From Prevotella sp. (lineage in GTDB: Bacteria > Bacteroidota > Bacteroidia > Bacteroidales > Bacteroidaceae), in NCBI GenBank assembly GCA_017619375.1, contig JAFZSL010000031.1, positions 114,176-178,175 of the forward strand: DNA of 64,000 nucleotides, given 5' to 3'. Positions 45,808 to 54,863 of the stretch are shown piece after piece (the stretch's first letter is position 1; every line of letters begins with the position of its first letter). The notes beneath the pieces are model-generated. The model was not told where the DNA came from and did not search any database. It saw only the letters and a list, made by a program, of their open reading frames with translations. The position numbers were made by a program, and so were the translations under genes.

Positions 45808-45849
45808 AACAATTAATAATTTATAATTAACAATTAATAATTTATAATT
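45808..45849. repeat. Two adjacent 21-bp AT-rich direct repeats
   Basis: AACAATTAATAATTTATAAT plus T occurs twice without a gap just after the YARHG gene. It resembles the AATTATCAATTTTCA units at 16.9 kb in character but not in exact sequence. Confidence 0.6.
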
Positions 45850-45904
45850 GGGAGATTGAAGACACGCAGCATCGACATTCTTTATGCGAGGAATGCCGAT
45901 GCAG

Positions 45905-45928
45905 CTGTAGGGGGGGCTTGTGCCCGCC
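45905..45928. repeat. Fragment of the GC-rich intergenic element, inverted
   Basis: GTAGGGGGGGCTTGTGCCCG followed by CCCG corresponds, with a few differences, to the reverse complement of the central palindrome of the element at 9175-9260. Confidence 0.5.
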
Positions 45929-45986
45929 CGAATCTTGAAACCGACTCAGCACGGAGCCAAGGATACATACATATCTTATCAATAAA

Positions 45987-47936
45987 ATGGGCAGAGACAA
46001 GAGAATGACGCAGAAAAGCCGTTGGGGAAAGATTCCCATCCACCATACGGGGATGGCAGCCCTCCTACCCTATCTTGTAATCTTCGTCATGGGGATGGTA
46101 TTGACTTTGTCGGAATACAACTACCTGGCACGTGTGGAGGAACAAAACCTTTTCCTGCACACCCCGTTGTTTTTCAGCCAAAGCATGGTTGTGCCCGGTG
46201 GACTGCTCTCATGGGCAGGCGCCTTTCTCACCCAAATGCTCCATTATCCTGCACTGGGGGTGGCGGTATTCTGCCTCCTCTTGGGTCTCTTGGTATTCCT
46301 CTTGGGCCGTGCTTTCCACATCCCTGAAAAGTGGATGTGCGTGACCCTCATCCCCGTGACCATGCTGCTGTTGGGAAACGTTGACCTTGGTTATTGGATA
46401 TACTATCTCAAGTTGCGTGGCTACTTCTTCGTGCCCACGCTTGGTGTCATCAGTGCAGCGGGAATGGTCTGGACGTACCGCGCCCTTCCCTGTCGCTTTC
46501 GAACGGTATTTCTGCTGTTGACGGTCGCCGGGTTCTATCCATTGATGGGAATTCATGCCTTGTTGGCCGCATTCCTCATGGCTGTGTTAGGCTGGCGTTT
46601 GGAGGATTACGGAAAGGCCCAGGCGGCCGTCGACACCTTGGTGGCGCTGCTTGCCATCGTCGCCGTGCCGTTACTCTATTATCGCCATCTATACCACCAG
46701 ACCCACTTGGACAACATCTATTGGGCGGCATTGCCCGTCTTCCGAATGCGGATGGAGAGTTTTCCCGCCTATCACATTCCCTTTGCCGTCACGGTGGCAT
46801 CATTAGTGGTGATGGCACTCTGCTATCGCCAGGAACGGGTGAGCACATCTTGCTGCGAAGAGAGCCAGGAGGATCGGAGTAATCAGAGTGAACGGAGCAC
46901 ATACTCCCAAAATGGATGGTTACGCAAAGCGTCTGCAGGGTGGCTGCAAGGACTGATGATTGTCACATTGGCGGTCGTGTTGGCGGTGTTCTGGTACAAG
47001 GATGGCAATTTCCACCGTGAGATAGCCATGCGTCGCTTAGTAGACCAATGCGACTGGGAGGGTGTACTGAAAATAGCGAAGAACACTCCCGATGAGCCGA
47101 CACGCGACATGTGGTTGATGAAAAACCTTGCTCTTACACGGACGGGAAGAATCGGTGAGGAGATGTTCGACTACCGCAACGGAGCGAAACCCGCCAACAC
47201 CCCCCTGCCCACCCGGTTGGTGCACTGGGACGGGAAAATGCTCTATTTCCAGTATGGCATCCCCAACTACTGCCTCCGATGGTGCATGGAGGACGGGGTG
47301 GAATATGGCTGGCGCGTGGAATATATGAAACTGATGGTGAAATGCTTCCTCGCCAACAAAGAAATGGATGCAGCGCAGAAATATATCAGCCTGCTCAAAA
47401 AGACCCTGTTCCATAGGAAATGGGCCTTGAAATACGAGGAATACATCCACAATCCGCAACTTGCCATGCACGACGAGGAGTTGCTGCCGGTGTTGCAACT
47501 TCTCGGGGATGAGAATTACCTCAGTGGCGACAATGCCATGGAAGAACAATTCCTCATCGACCATTTCGCCGGGTCGGAGAGCGAGAACCCTTTCTTGCAG
47601 GAACTGGCGCTTCTATCTGCCATGCAGATGCATGCCCCCCAACTCTTCTGGTTGCGGTTCAACGCCTACATGGAGAGCCATCCCTCTGAAAAAGTGCCGA
47701 TTGTCTATCAGCAAGCGGCTTGCCTTTTCGGCGAGATGGACGACAAGTTGGACGTCGGCAAAATGCCTTTGGACAAGGCGGTGGTGGAGAGTTGCCGCTC
47801 CTTCATGGAGACCTACAAGCAATACCTTTCACAGGGTCTGTCGGCAAGACACATCAAACCGCTCATGCGCGCCCGTTACGAGACCACCTACTATTACGAC
47901 TTTTTCTTCAACCACTACCACGAGACATGCTATTGA
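45987..47936 (+). CDS. Polytopic membrane protein, DUF6057-like
   Basis: 649 residues. The N-terminal half (about 25-330) has roughly nine or ten hydrophobic segments, including LLPYLVIFVMGMVLTL, ALGVAVFCLLLGLLVFLLG and LMIVTLAVVLAVFWY. The C-terminal half is soluble and helix-rich (RRLVDQCDWEGVLKIAKNTP; AALPVFRMRM lies earlier). From memory the architecture fits the uncharacterised Bacteroidetes family DUF6057. A short Ser/Glu/Gln-rich insert between the last two membrane segments (EESQEDRSNQSERSTYSQNG) overlaps a dispersed DNA repeat. ATG 46005 is an alternative start. The next gene follows after 20 bp, so the two are co-transcribed. Confidence 0.7.
   Translation: MGRDKRMTQKSRWGKIPIHHTGMAALLPYLVIFVMGMVLTLSEYNYLARVEEQNLFLHTPLFFSQSMVVPGGLLSWAGAFLTQMLHYPALGVAVFCLLLGLLVFLLGRAFHIPEKWMCVTLIPVTMLLLGNVDLGYWIYYLKLRGYFFVPTLGVISAAGMVWTYRALPCRFRTVFLLLTVAGFYPLMGIHALLAAFLMAVLGWRLEDYGKAQAAVDTLVALLAIVAVPLLYYRHLYHQTHLDNIYWAALPVFRMRMESFPAYHIPFAVTVASLVVMALCYRQERVSTSCCEESQEDRSNQSERSTYSQNGWLRKASAGWLQGLMIVTLAVVLAVFWYKDGNFHREIAMRRLVDQCDWEGVLKIAKNTPDEPTRDMWLMKNLALTRTGRIGEEMFDYRNGAKPANTPLPTRLVHWDGKMLYFQYGIPNYCLRWCMEDGVEYGWRVEYMKLMVKCFLANKEMDAAQKYISLLKKTLFHRKWALKYEEYIHNPQLAMHDEELLPVLQLLGDENYLSGDNAMEEQFLIDHFAGSESENPFLQELALLSAMQMHAPQLFWLRFNAYMESHPSEKVPIVYQQAACLFGEMDDKLDVGKMPLDKAVVESCRSFMETYKQYLSQGLSARHIKPLMRARYETTYYYDFFFNHYHETCY
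46873..46897. repeat. Short dispersed repeat inside a coding region
   Basis: ATCGGAGTAATCAGAGTGAA plus CGGAG matches the intergenic copy at 29831-29856 at all but two of the aligned positions. Here it is in frame within the linker of the DUF6057-like protein. Confidence 0.5.
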
Positions 47937-47956
47937 CACCTCCCAACTACAAGAGT

Positions 47957-49489
47957 ATGAATGCCATGAGAAAATGGATGATGGTCGTCATGGCCTCGAT
48001 GCTGATCCTGTCGTGCGGGCCCTCCGTGCCTGAACAATACGACAAGGGCAAGGTGTCGCCCAAAATCTACCCCGACTATGTCGATGTCACTATACCGGTG
48101 AACATCGCCCCCCTTACGTTTGAATTGCTATTGAAAGTGGACGAGATGGTCACCCGTTTCTCCGCCGAGGGAGAGGAGTTGGTGTATGGCGGCGTCAAGG
48201 TGTGCCCGGACATGGAAGAATGGAAGTCGCTGACAGCAAAGGCCAAAGGGAAGGACATCACCGTAGAGGTGTTTGCAAAAAAGGATGGCAGATGGGTGCT
48301 CTTCAAGCCATTCGCCATCCACGTCTCACCCGACAACATCGACCAGTACCTGAGCTACCGCGTCATCGCACCCTCCTATGTCTCCTACGAGGAACTTACC
48401 CTCAACCAACGCTGTCTGGAGAATTACGACGAGCGTGTGATGGTGGACAACATGCTCTGCAGCACGGAGTCGGGCGGACAGTGCGTCAACTGCCATAACT
48501 ACCAGCAATACGATGGCGGGCGCATGCAATTCCACGCCCGGGAGAACAACGGCGGCACCGTCATCGTGTATGACGGGAAAGTGGAGAAAGTGACCATGGC
48601 CAACGACTCGCTCATCTCTGCGGGCGTCTATCCCTCGTGGCACCCATCGCTCCCCCTCATCGCTTACTCCACCAACAAAACCGTGCAGAACTTCCACACG
48701 AGTGACATCGACAAAATCGAGGTGCTGGACGCGGAGAGCGACCTTGTGTTGTATGACGTGGAGCATCATACAATCAAAACGATAGAAAAAGTCAAGGATG
48801 AGTTTGAGACCTACCCTTTCTGGTCGCCGGACGGGAAATTCCTGTATTTCTGCAGCGCACATTTCGTATATGAGAGCGACAGCGTGGACGCCGTGGAGGC
48901 GACCCTGAAGGCCAAAGAACTGAAATACAACATCTACCGCAAGGCATTCGACCCTGAGAAACGCACCTTCGGGGAGCGCGAGTTGGTATTCGCCGCCGAC
49001 ACCCTTGGCATGAGCGCCACGCTACCACGCATCTCTCCCGACGGAAGATGGCTGCTGTTCACGATGGGTGAATGGGGCTGCTTCCACATCTGGCACCGCG
49101 ACGCCGACCTCTGGCTGATGGACCTGAATGACAGCAAAGCCACCGCCTTCCCAGCCGAAGCCCTCAACTCCAACCGTGCGGAGAGTTATCATTCCTGGTC
49201 GAGCAACGGCAAGTGGGTGGTCTTCTCCTCGCGCTGCAACGACGGTGTGTTCACCCGTCCCTACATCGCCCATTTCGACGGCAAAGGTGGTTTCGCCAAG
49301 CCCTTCGAGCTCCCCGTCGAAAACCCCGACTTCCACCGCCAGTGGATGAAAAGCTACAACGTCCCGGAACTGATGAAAACACCCGTGGAATTCACACCAC
49401 AAGAATTCGCCGAAGTGCTGAAAGGTGAAGGGGTGAAAGCGAAGTATGTGGGGAATAGCGACACCATCAAGTCATCTCCAAAGGATTAA
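47957..49489 (+). CDS. Lipoprotein with CxxCH heme motif and TolB/PD40-like beta-propeller
   Basis: About 510 residues. A lipobox ends at Cys20 (LILSC). A single c-type heme motif CVNCH occupies 176-180. From about residue 200 on, propeller-like repeats contain SPDGKFLYF, SPDGRWLLFTM and SSNGKWVVFSS, typical of PD40/TolB blades. It would be attached to the outer or inner membrane, facing the periplasm or outside, and would require cytochrome c maturation for heme attachment. ATG 47957 or 47966 begins the signal; upstream frame overlaps the previous gene. Paired with the DUF6057-like membrane protein. Role unknown; electron transfer or sensing is possible. Confidence 0.75.
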   Translation: MNAMRKWMMVVMASMLILSCGPSVPEQYDKGKVSPKIYPDYVDVTIPVNIAPLTFELLLKVDEMVTRFSAEGEELVYGGVKVCPDMEEWKSLTAKAKGKDITVEVFAKKDGRWVLFKPFAIHVSPDNIDQYLSYRVIAPSYVSYEELTLNQRCLENYDERVMVDNMLCSTESGGQCVNCHNYQQYDGGRMQFHARENNGGTVIVYDGKVEKVTMANDSLISAGVYPSWHPSLPLIAYSTNKTVQNFHTSDIDKIEVLDAESDLVLYDVEHHTIKTIEKVKDEFETYPFWSPDGKFLYFCSAHFVYESDSVDAVEATLKAKELKYNIYRKAFDPEKRTFGERELVFAADTLGMSATLPRISPDGRWLLFTMGEWGCFHIWHRDADLWLMDLNDSKATAFPAEALNSNRAESYHSWSSNGKWVVFSSRCNDGVFTRPYIAHFDGKGGFAKPFELPVENPDFHRQWMKSYNVPELMKTPVEFTPQEFAEVLKGEGVKAKYVGNSDTIKSSPKD

Positions 49490-49504
49490 CACTCCATCCA
49501 TCGA

Positions 49505-49732
49505 CTAATAACATTTTTGGCAAGGCTTCCTCCCTTTTTCTTTTGCTTGACTGAGGGTCACTTTCTTGATTTCCGCACTACAATTGTTCAAACCGCTACA
49601 GTTTTTTGTAGAGTGGTATGAATAGGCATATTTTCCAGTGCATATATACACATAAGTATCGTTGCTTTCTTGCACGACATTTAGTGACGATGTAAACAGC
49701 AACAATGCAAATGATATGAGCAATGTCTTCAT
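49505..49732 (-). CDS. Small exported Cys-rich protein
   Basis: About 75 residues: a signal peptide (KTLLISFALLLFTSSLNVV), then YVYICTGKYAYSYHSTKNC, several further cysteines (NNCSAEIKK) and a C-terminal PCQKCY. The pattern of Tyr/His, spaced Cys and terminal CxxC matches a small domain I have seen appended to many bacterial exported proteins, resembling an Ada-type zinc site. Four Cys/His ligands for a metal are plausible. ATG 49732 is preferred to 49753. It converges with the CxxCH gene (15-bp gap). Confidence 0.7.
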   Translation of the reverse strand: MKTLLISFALLLFTSSLNVVQESNDTYVYICTGKYAYSYHSTKNCSGLNNCSAEIKKVTLSQAKEKGRKPCQKCY

Positions 49733-49825
49733 AACATCATTCTTTTTTATCAAAAGTTAATAGCACGATGAGGCATTCTGGGGAAAAGGCCAAGGGTATG
49801 GTACATCTCAGCCTCTCATCCTCCG

Positions 49826-51082
49826 TCATTTCAAATGGTTCACCCACTCCACGATGTCTTGGAGGACCTCGGGTGAGATGGTTTCTTCAATCTCACCGTA
49901 TTCGGTTGGGAGGCCGGTGGTGCAGTGCTGGAAGAGGTGGTTGAGGGATGGGTATTCCTTGACGAGGTTCTTCTTCGAACGGGGTAGTAGACGGCGGATT
50001 GCGGTGAGATTCTGTGAAGCAACGACCTGACAGTCGCGGTCACCGTTGAGAGCGAATGCGGGACAGCGGGTGCTGCGGATGTCATCAGACGGGTCGTAGT
50101 CAACGAACCATTTCAGCCATGGATTCTGCGTGACGGTGGGTTCATTGCGGAATGTCTCCACCGTCATTTGTGCGGGCTGCCCCATCAGTTCGAGCATGCG
50201 GTTGCTTTGCACCACCAACAAGGTGTCGCCCTTCACCCCTGGTCCAGCCAGCGAGACAATGAAATCAGCCTTCTTGCGTGAGGCGAGCATGAAGGCGATG
50301 GCACCACCCTCGCTGTGACCGAGACACCCCACCTTCTTGAAGGCCTTCTTGCTGCGCAAGAACTCCATCCCGGCAGCAGCATCGCGCATGAAATCCTCGG
50401 TGGTGGCATTCGCCACGTCGCCACCCACGGAAGCAGCTGTGGCGCGGTCGTCATAACGCAACGTGGCGATACCGTGACGTGCGAGGTAGTCGGCGATAAC
50501 AAGGAATGGCGAATGCCCCATCAACTCCTCGTCTCGGTTCTGTTGTCCGCTGCCCGTGACAAGCAAGACAACAAAGGGTTTCTTCTTCGACTTCGGGTCA
50601 TAGCCTATGGGATAGGACAGCGTGCCAGCCAAGGTGGCACCATCCGCCTCGTTCCTGAAAGTCACCTCTTCCGTAGTATAGGGAAACGGTGGCTTGGGTT
50701 GTTGAGGCCTCTTCACCTCCGCCACCCCCTTTGTCATTACAAGTGGGAAGGACATACCATTCTGCGAGAAGGTGCCATCCAACTTCCCCTCTTTGAGTTT
50801 TGCGCGGTAAGTGGCATTGATCATTTCCACTTTCACAGCCACGGAGTCGTCGGAAAGGTATTCCTTAAACGCGCCGATGCCCTTGGCACCTTGGTCGGGA
50901 CTGTCGAGTGTGACTAACACATAACCGTCTGCTTGTTCGAAATTCAGGACCACCGTCAGCGACATGACTCCTAAGTCAAGTTTGCCCGACCATGAGCCAA
51001 GCAAAGCCGTTGTTGATTGCACTTGTGAGTGCCCTGCCAACGTGGCAAGGGCGAAAAGGAAGAGAAGGAGTAATTTTTTCAT
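49826..51082 (-). CDS. Secreted alpha/beta-hydrolase (esterase/peptidase-like)
   Basis: 418 residues. A signal peptide (KKLLLLFLFALATLAGHS) leads to an N-terminal beta domain with GSWSGKLDLG and GTFSQNGMSFPL. The hydrolase fold carries VVLLVTGSGQQNRDEEL, the nucleophile elbow GHSEGG (Ser257), a probable Asp in NGDRDCQV and His in LNHLFQ. The N-terminal beta domain plus this hydrolase type is common in Bacteroidetes and is often annotated as a S9-like hydrolase or esterase. Substrate unknown. The upstream 51083-51135 stretch has repeated AGGAGGTTT units. Confidence 0.87.
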   Translation of the reverse strand: MKKLLLLFLFALATLAGHSQVQSTTALLGSWSGKLDLGVMSLTVVLNFEQADGYVLVTLDSPDQGAKGIGAFKEYLSDDSVAVKVEMINATYRAKLKEGKLDGTFSQNGMSFPLVMTKGVAEVKRPQQPKPPFPYTTEEVTFRNEADGATLAGTLSYPIGYDPKSKKKPFVVLLVTGSGQQNRDEELMGHSPFLVIADYLARHGIATLRYDDRATAASVGGDVANATTEDFMRDAAAGMEFLRSKKAFKKVGCLGHSEGGAIAFMLASRKKADFIVSLAGPGVKGDTLLVVQSNRMLELMGQPAQMTVETFRNEPTVTQNPWLKWFVDYDPSDDIRSTRCPAFALNGDRDCQVVASQNLTAIRRLLPRSKKNLVKEYPSLNHLFQHCTTGLPTEYGEIEETISPEVLQDIVEWVNHLK

Positions 51083-51171
51083 TTTTATAGAAGAATATAG
51101 GAGGTTTAAAAAGAAAACAGGAGGTTTATGGAGGAACTAGTGGTCTGTAACATCAAAATCTTTATTCTTCT

Positions 51172-51232
51172 CCACCCCCACCCCTGCCCCTCCCCTTCGA
51201 TGGGAGGGGATAGTGCGCACCGTTTTTTGCAC
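51172..51232 (+). repeat. GC-rich intergenic element, copy C
   Basis: The C-rich run CCCCCACCCCTGCCCCTCCC, a GGGAGGGGATA return arm and then GTGCGCACC...TTTTTTGCAC. The order is the same as in the copies near 8.56 and 9.2 kb. TCTGTAAC occurs just before copies B and C. Confidence 0.65.
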
Positions 51233-51307
51233 ACAACTGACTTGTCCATGGAGTGCCAAGATATAGATGTTACTATCTACTAAGAGGTCTTAGGTGAAAA
51301 AAATCTT

Positions 51308-53647
51308 TCATCTTTTTATCTCTTTCACATCGGTGTCGCCGGGTTTGAAGAGCAAGCCGTAGGGGGTTGCACCTTCGACCTTGTATTCCTCGATGGAGAG
51401 TTTATCCCAATCGATTTTATCAGTAGACTGCGCCACCGGCACCTTTGGGATGAGCGAACCCGCCTTGACGAGGATGATGCAAGGGATTTTACCTGCCTCA
51501 ATCTCATGGTAACCACCATCATATACCTTCTTGGTCTGGTAGTCCACCCATTTTCCTTTCGGCAGGTAGCACATTCTCTTGTTGCCACTTTCCATCAATG
51601 GAGCGACGAGAATCTGCGAACCATACATATACTCATCCTCCACATACCAGGCACCTGGGTCCTGTGGGAACTCCACGAACAACGCCCTAACCATCGGAAG
51701 GCCACGGTTGGAGCAATCCTTTGCTTGCGCGTAGACATAAGGCATGAGTTGGTATTTCATCTCTGCACAGTCGCGGAAGGCCTTGGTGAACGACTCGCTG
51801 ATGAGCCAAGGTTCGGTGGGCGGTGCGCCGTGCGCCCTGGTGTGCGAGGACAAGAAGCCGAAGGGCAGCCATCTGCGGTAGATGTCCTCCGGCGATGCCG
51901 TGACGAATCCACCCATGTCATGGCTCCAGAAGGAGAATCCACTCAGTCCGAAACTCAGTCCACCCCTGAGGTCGCCCAACATGCCGATGTCGTTGGTGGC
52001 AGCGTCGCCACCCCAATGCAGGGGATAACGTTGCGACCCCGCCCATGCGCTTCTTGCCCAAATCACGCCCTCTCCCGAATGCTCCTTGACGGCATTCCAC
52101 AGCGCCATGTTGTATCTGAGCGGATAGAGGTTGTGCTCATAGAATCCCGTTTTCCCACTGGCATACAGCCCGTTGAAGGGAGCCGCCTCTCCGAAGTCAC
52201 ACTTGATGGCCGCCACCCCTTGGTCGATGAGTCCTCCAATCTTGTCTTGGTACCATTTCACGGTCTTGGGATTGGAGAGGTCGAGCACGGCATCCTCGTA
52301 AGGCATCCCCCCCATGGCATTCTTTACGTGCATCCCCCCTTCGACAAGTTCGCTGAAATAGCGGTTCTTGGGAGTGAAGTAAGGGAGTTGCCAGAGGCAC
52401 ACATGGAAACCGTCCTTTCGCATCTGTTTGAGCATGGCCACCGGGTCGGGGAACCTGTCCTTGGCAAATTGGTAGTCGCACTGCCAGTCCACGCCAAACC
52501 ATCCTGTATCGAAATGGATGACATCTGCCGGTATCTTGTGCGCCCTGAGTTGCCGCGCGATTTCCAGTCCCTCCTGTTGTGAGAAATAGGTGATGCGGCT
52601 CATCCAAGTGCCGAAGGTCCAAAGCGGGAGCATGGGGCTCTTACCCGTGACATCGGTGTAAGCATCCAGTATTTCCTTCGGTTCTCCGAAGAAGATGAAG
52701 AAGTCCATCTGTTCATCCCCCATGAAGAGTCGCTGCGCCCCGATGTAGGAAGCCCCGAAGTCGCAAGTCACAGGAGCGCTGGTATGCATGAAGACGCCAT
52801 ACCCCCTGTTGCTGAAATAGAATGGCACGGGTTTGTACATGCCGTCGGTCTCGGGTCCTTGCGGATCGGTGACATAGAGATGCACCTTCTGCCCCACCTT
52901 GTTGAGCGAGGTGAAGGATTCGCCGCAGCCATAGATGCGTTCCCCCGGAGCGAGGAAGAATACGGGGTTGATGCTTCTGGAGTTGTCCGCCCCTCTCTTG
53001 ATGAAGCAGAACGGGAGGAGTTTCACCTGTGTGGAGTCATTGTCTATGATGGCTCGTGTCTGCGTGAGCACCTTTCCCCTCTTGTCTTTCAGGATGATTC
53101 TCCAAGGGTATTTCTGAATTTCGATGGAGCCGAACTCCCCCTTGTAGGCGATGTTCGCTCCCCCACCCTCCACCTTCCATCCATTGGCGGCGGCGGATGT
53201 GGCCTGCGCCTTCATCCTCATCTTGAACTCGTCGGAGAACATAGGGTCGTTGTCATCATCCACGGGTTGGATGGGTGTGGTGAGCATGCGCACCCTCACC
53301 GTCCTGCTGTCGATGAACTGCAGTTGCATCTGCAGGTCGGGATCGTTGTCATACTGCGTGTCGGGGAAATCGAGCATCTGCATCCTCACAGGCCAGTAAC
53401 CATTAAGATTGAACGCCTGCCTTGGGGAGAGTCGGAAACGTTTCCAGTTTACCGTTCCCTTGGCTGTTGCCGCATCGAAGGAGACGAGGCTGTCGGCCAA
53501 AAAATAGGTGTTTGACAGGTCGTAGAAGTCCGTGGACATGTCCTTGGGATTGTTTTGGAGGTACTGCACACCAGCGTTGGTCTGCAATTGTGCGACGGCA
53601 GCCAAGGGGAGGCAGGCCATCAAAAGGGAGACGATGGATGATTTCAT
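51308..53647 (-). CDS. Secreted GH31 alpha-xylosidase-like enzyme
   Basis: 779 residues with a signal peptide (KSSIVSLLMACLPLAAVAQ). An N-terminal beta-sandwich carries GERIYGCGESFTSLNKVG. The GH31 barrel follows, with the predicted nucleophile Asp484 in IKCDFGEAAP and acid/base Asp548 in HWGGDAATND. The CDFGE motif is of the YicI-type (TDFGE), suggesting alpha-xylosidase activity on isoprimeverose or xyloglucan oligosaccharides. The other GH31 in this window (33116-35602) has WWQDATEPE instead, so the two belong to different subfamilies. The C-terminal beta domains include ILVKAGSLIPKVP. Monocistronic. Confidence 0.9.
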   Translation of the reverse strand: MKSSIVSLLMACLPLAAVAQLQTNAGVQYLQNNPKDMSTDFYDLSNTYFLADSLVSFDAATAKGTVNWKRFRLSPRQAFNLNGYWPVRMQMLDFPDTQYDNDPDLQMQLQFIDSRTVRVRMLTTPIQPVDDDNDPMFSDEFKMRMKAQATSAAANGWKVEGGGANIAYKGEFGSIEIQKYPWRIILKDKRGKVLTQTRAIIDNDSTQVKLLPFCFIKRGADNSRSINPVFFLAPGERIYGCGESFTSLNKVGQKVHLYVTDPQGPETDGMYKPVPFYFSNRGYGVFMHTSAPVTCDFGASYIGAQRLFMGDEQMDFFIFFGEPKEILDAYTDVTGKSPMLPLWTFGTWMSRITYFSQQEGLEIARQLRAHKIPADVIHFDTGWFGVDWQCDYQFAKDRFPDPVAMLKQMRKDGFHVCLWQLPYFTPKNRYFSELVEGGMHVKNAMGGMPYEDAVLDLSNPKTVKWYQDKIGGLIDQGVAAIKCDFGEAAPFNGLYASGKTGFYEHNLYPLRYNMALWNAVKEHSGEGVIWARSAWAGSQRYPLHWGGDAATNDIGMLGDLRGGLSFGLSGFSFWSHDMGGFVTASPEDIYRRWLPFGFLSSHTRAHGAPPTEPWLISESFTKAFRDCAEMKYQLMPYVYAQAKDCSNRGLPMVRALFVEFPQDPGAWYVEDEYMYGSQILVAPLMESGNKRMCYLPKGKWVDYQTKKVYDGGYHEIEAGKIPCIILVKAGSLIPKVPVAQSTDKIDWDKLSIEEYKVEGATPYGLLFKPGDTDVKEIKR

Positions 53648-53681
53648 ATTCTGAATTTTCAGGTAGTTTTTCAGTCGAGTG

Positions 53682-53689
53682 CAAAAATA
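53682..53689 (-). promoter_or_regulatory. Putative -7 element of the alpha-xylosidase-like gene
   Basis: TATTTTTG on the minus strand, 35 bp before the ATG; no good -33 element is visible. The rest of the 53648-53961 gap is AT-rich with no ORF and contains the divergent promoter at 53863. Confidence 0.4.
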
Positions 53690-53862
53690 GTGATTTTTTT
53701 CTGAATGACCATCGAATGATTTCAGAAAATCTTACATGGTCAAGGAGTTTTTTGAAGGAGGGAAAGGAAGGAACAGGAAATTTCAGGAAGCGACAGCAGG
53801 TCTTATAAGAATTGGAGTCTGTAAACGTTTTCGTGCTTTTTTCCTTGATAAAGATGAAAAGA

Positions 53863-53894
53863 TTTGGGGTTGAGTAGATAGTTTCCTATTTTTG
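53863..53894 (+). promoter_or_regulatory. Promoter of the dockerin-pectate lyase operon
   Basis: TTTG (53863-53866) and TATTTTTG (53887-53894) are 20 bp apart, a perfect match. The palindromic AAACGTTTTCGTGC lies just upstream (53823-53836) and could be a regulator site. The leader is about 60 nt. Confidence 0.75.
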
Positions 53895-53961
53895 TCGTTG
53901 CAAACTGGGATTACGCCCTTTTACCCCCTAAAAAAGCAATCAAACACTTTCAAACCATTTT

Positions 53962-54834
53962 ATGAAAAAAAGCATTATCCTATCCATTGTGATGGCCATG
54001 GCATTCGTGATGGCCATGGCAGACTCATGGGAAACCATCCTGGTGAATGGCGCCAATGTGAACAAGACCGCCACACGCCTCACCTTCTCAGGCGACGAAG
54101 TGACACTGTCCTATGGCGACGGCAGCACACAGACCGCCGACCTCTCCACCGTCAGCATCGCTTTCAGGCATGTCGCCATGTTCAAATTCTCCGATTATGA
54201 CAACTTGGGCACCATCAAGACCTATGGCGGGCGCACCCTCCCGGCAGAAGTGACCCTGTCGCTGACAGCCGGCCAGTGGAGCACCCTCTGCCTGCCATTC
54301 GACATGTCCTCCTCCACCCTTTACAGCATTTTCGGCAACGGCACCGTGATTGCCACGCTGAACGGTTCCACGTCCAATGGCATTGACTTCGTCACCGTGG
54401 ACAAGATTGTCAAGGGAATGCCCTACCTCATCAAGCCAAGTCAAAATGTGACCAGCTTCACCCTCGACAATGTCACTATCGGCACGATGGGCGAAGGCAG
54501 TACGGTGTCCTCCGACCCCTACCTCTTCACGGGCAACCTCGAGACCCTCAGTGCCAGCCTCACCGGTGCCAGCACAGGGACCTTGATGGGTGATGTGAAC
54601 AACGACGGCCAAGTCAACATATCCGACGTGACCCTCGTCGTGAACCACATTCTCAGCAACAATTCATCCATCAACACCGAATCGGGCGACATGGACCACA
54701 ACGGCGACATCACCATCTCCGACGTCACTTTGCTGGTCAATGTCATTCTCACCAACACCGGCGGGAGTGCCACGCAACCCATCATTCTCATCGATGGAGA
54801 AGACAGCGGACTTAAAGCCAGCGACCTGCCATAA
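53962..54834 (+). CDS. Small secreted protein with C-terminal dockerin
   Basis: 290 residues. A signal peptide (KKSIILSIVMAMAFVMAMA) is followed by a short VTLSYGDGSTQTADLSTVSI segment and a beta domain with QWSTLCLPFDM and GMPYLIKPSQNV, a module I recall from many Prevotella secreted proteins. Two dockerin-like calcium loops come next (DVNNDGQVNISDVTLVVN; DMDHNGDITISDVTLLVN) and a short acidic tail. No catalytic domain. It is first in a two-gene operon with the pectate lyase, 29 bp ahead of it. A structural or adaptor role is inferred from context only. Confidence 0.75.
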   Translation: MKKSIILSIVMAMAFVMAMADSWETILVNGANVNKTATRLTFSGDEVTLSYGDGSTQTADLSTVSIAFRHVAMFKFSDYDNLGTIKTYGGRTLPAEVTLSLTAGQWSTLCLPFDMSSSTLYSIFGNGTVIATLNGSTSNGIDFVTVDKIVKGMPYLIKPSQNVTSFTLDNVTIGTMGEGSTVSSDPYLFTGNLETLSASLTGASTGTLMGDVNNDGQVNISDVTLVVNHILSNNSSINTESGDMDHNGDITISDVTLLVNVILTNTGGSATQPIILIDGEDSGLKASDLP

Positions 54835-54863
54835 GAAAACCCAACCTTGTAAAAAAGCGAATC

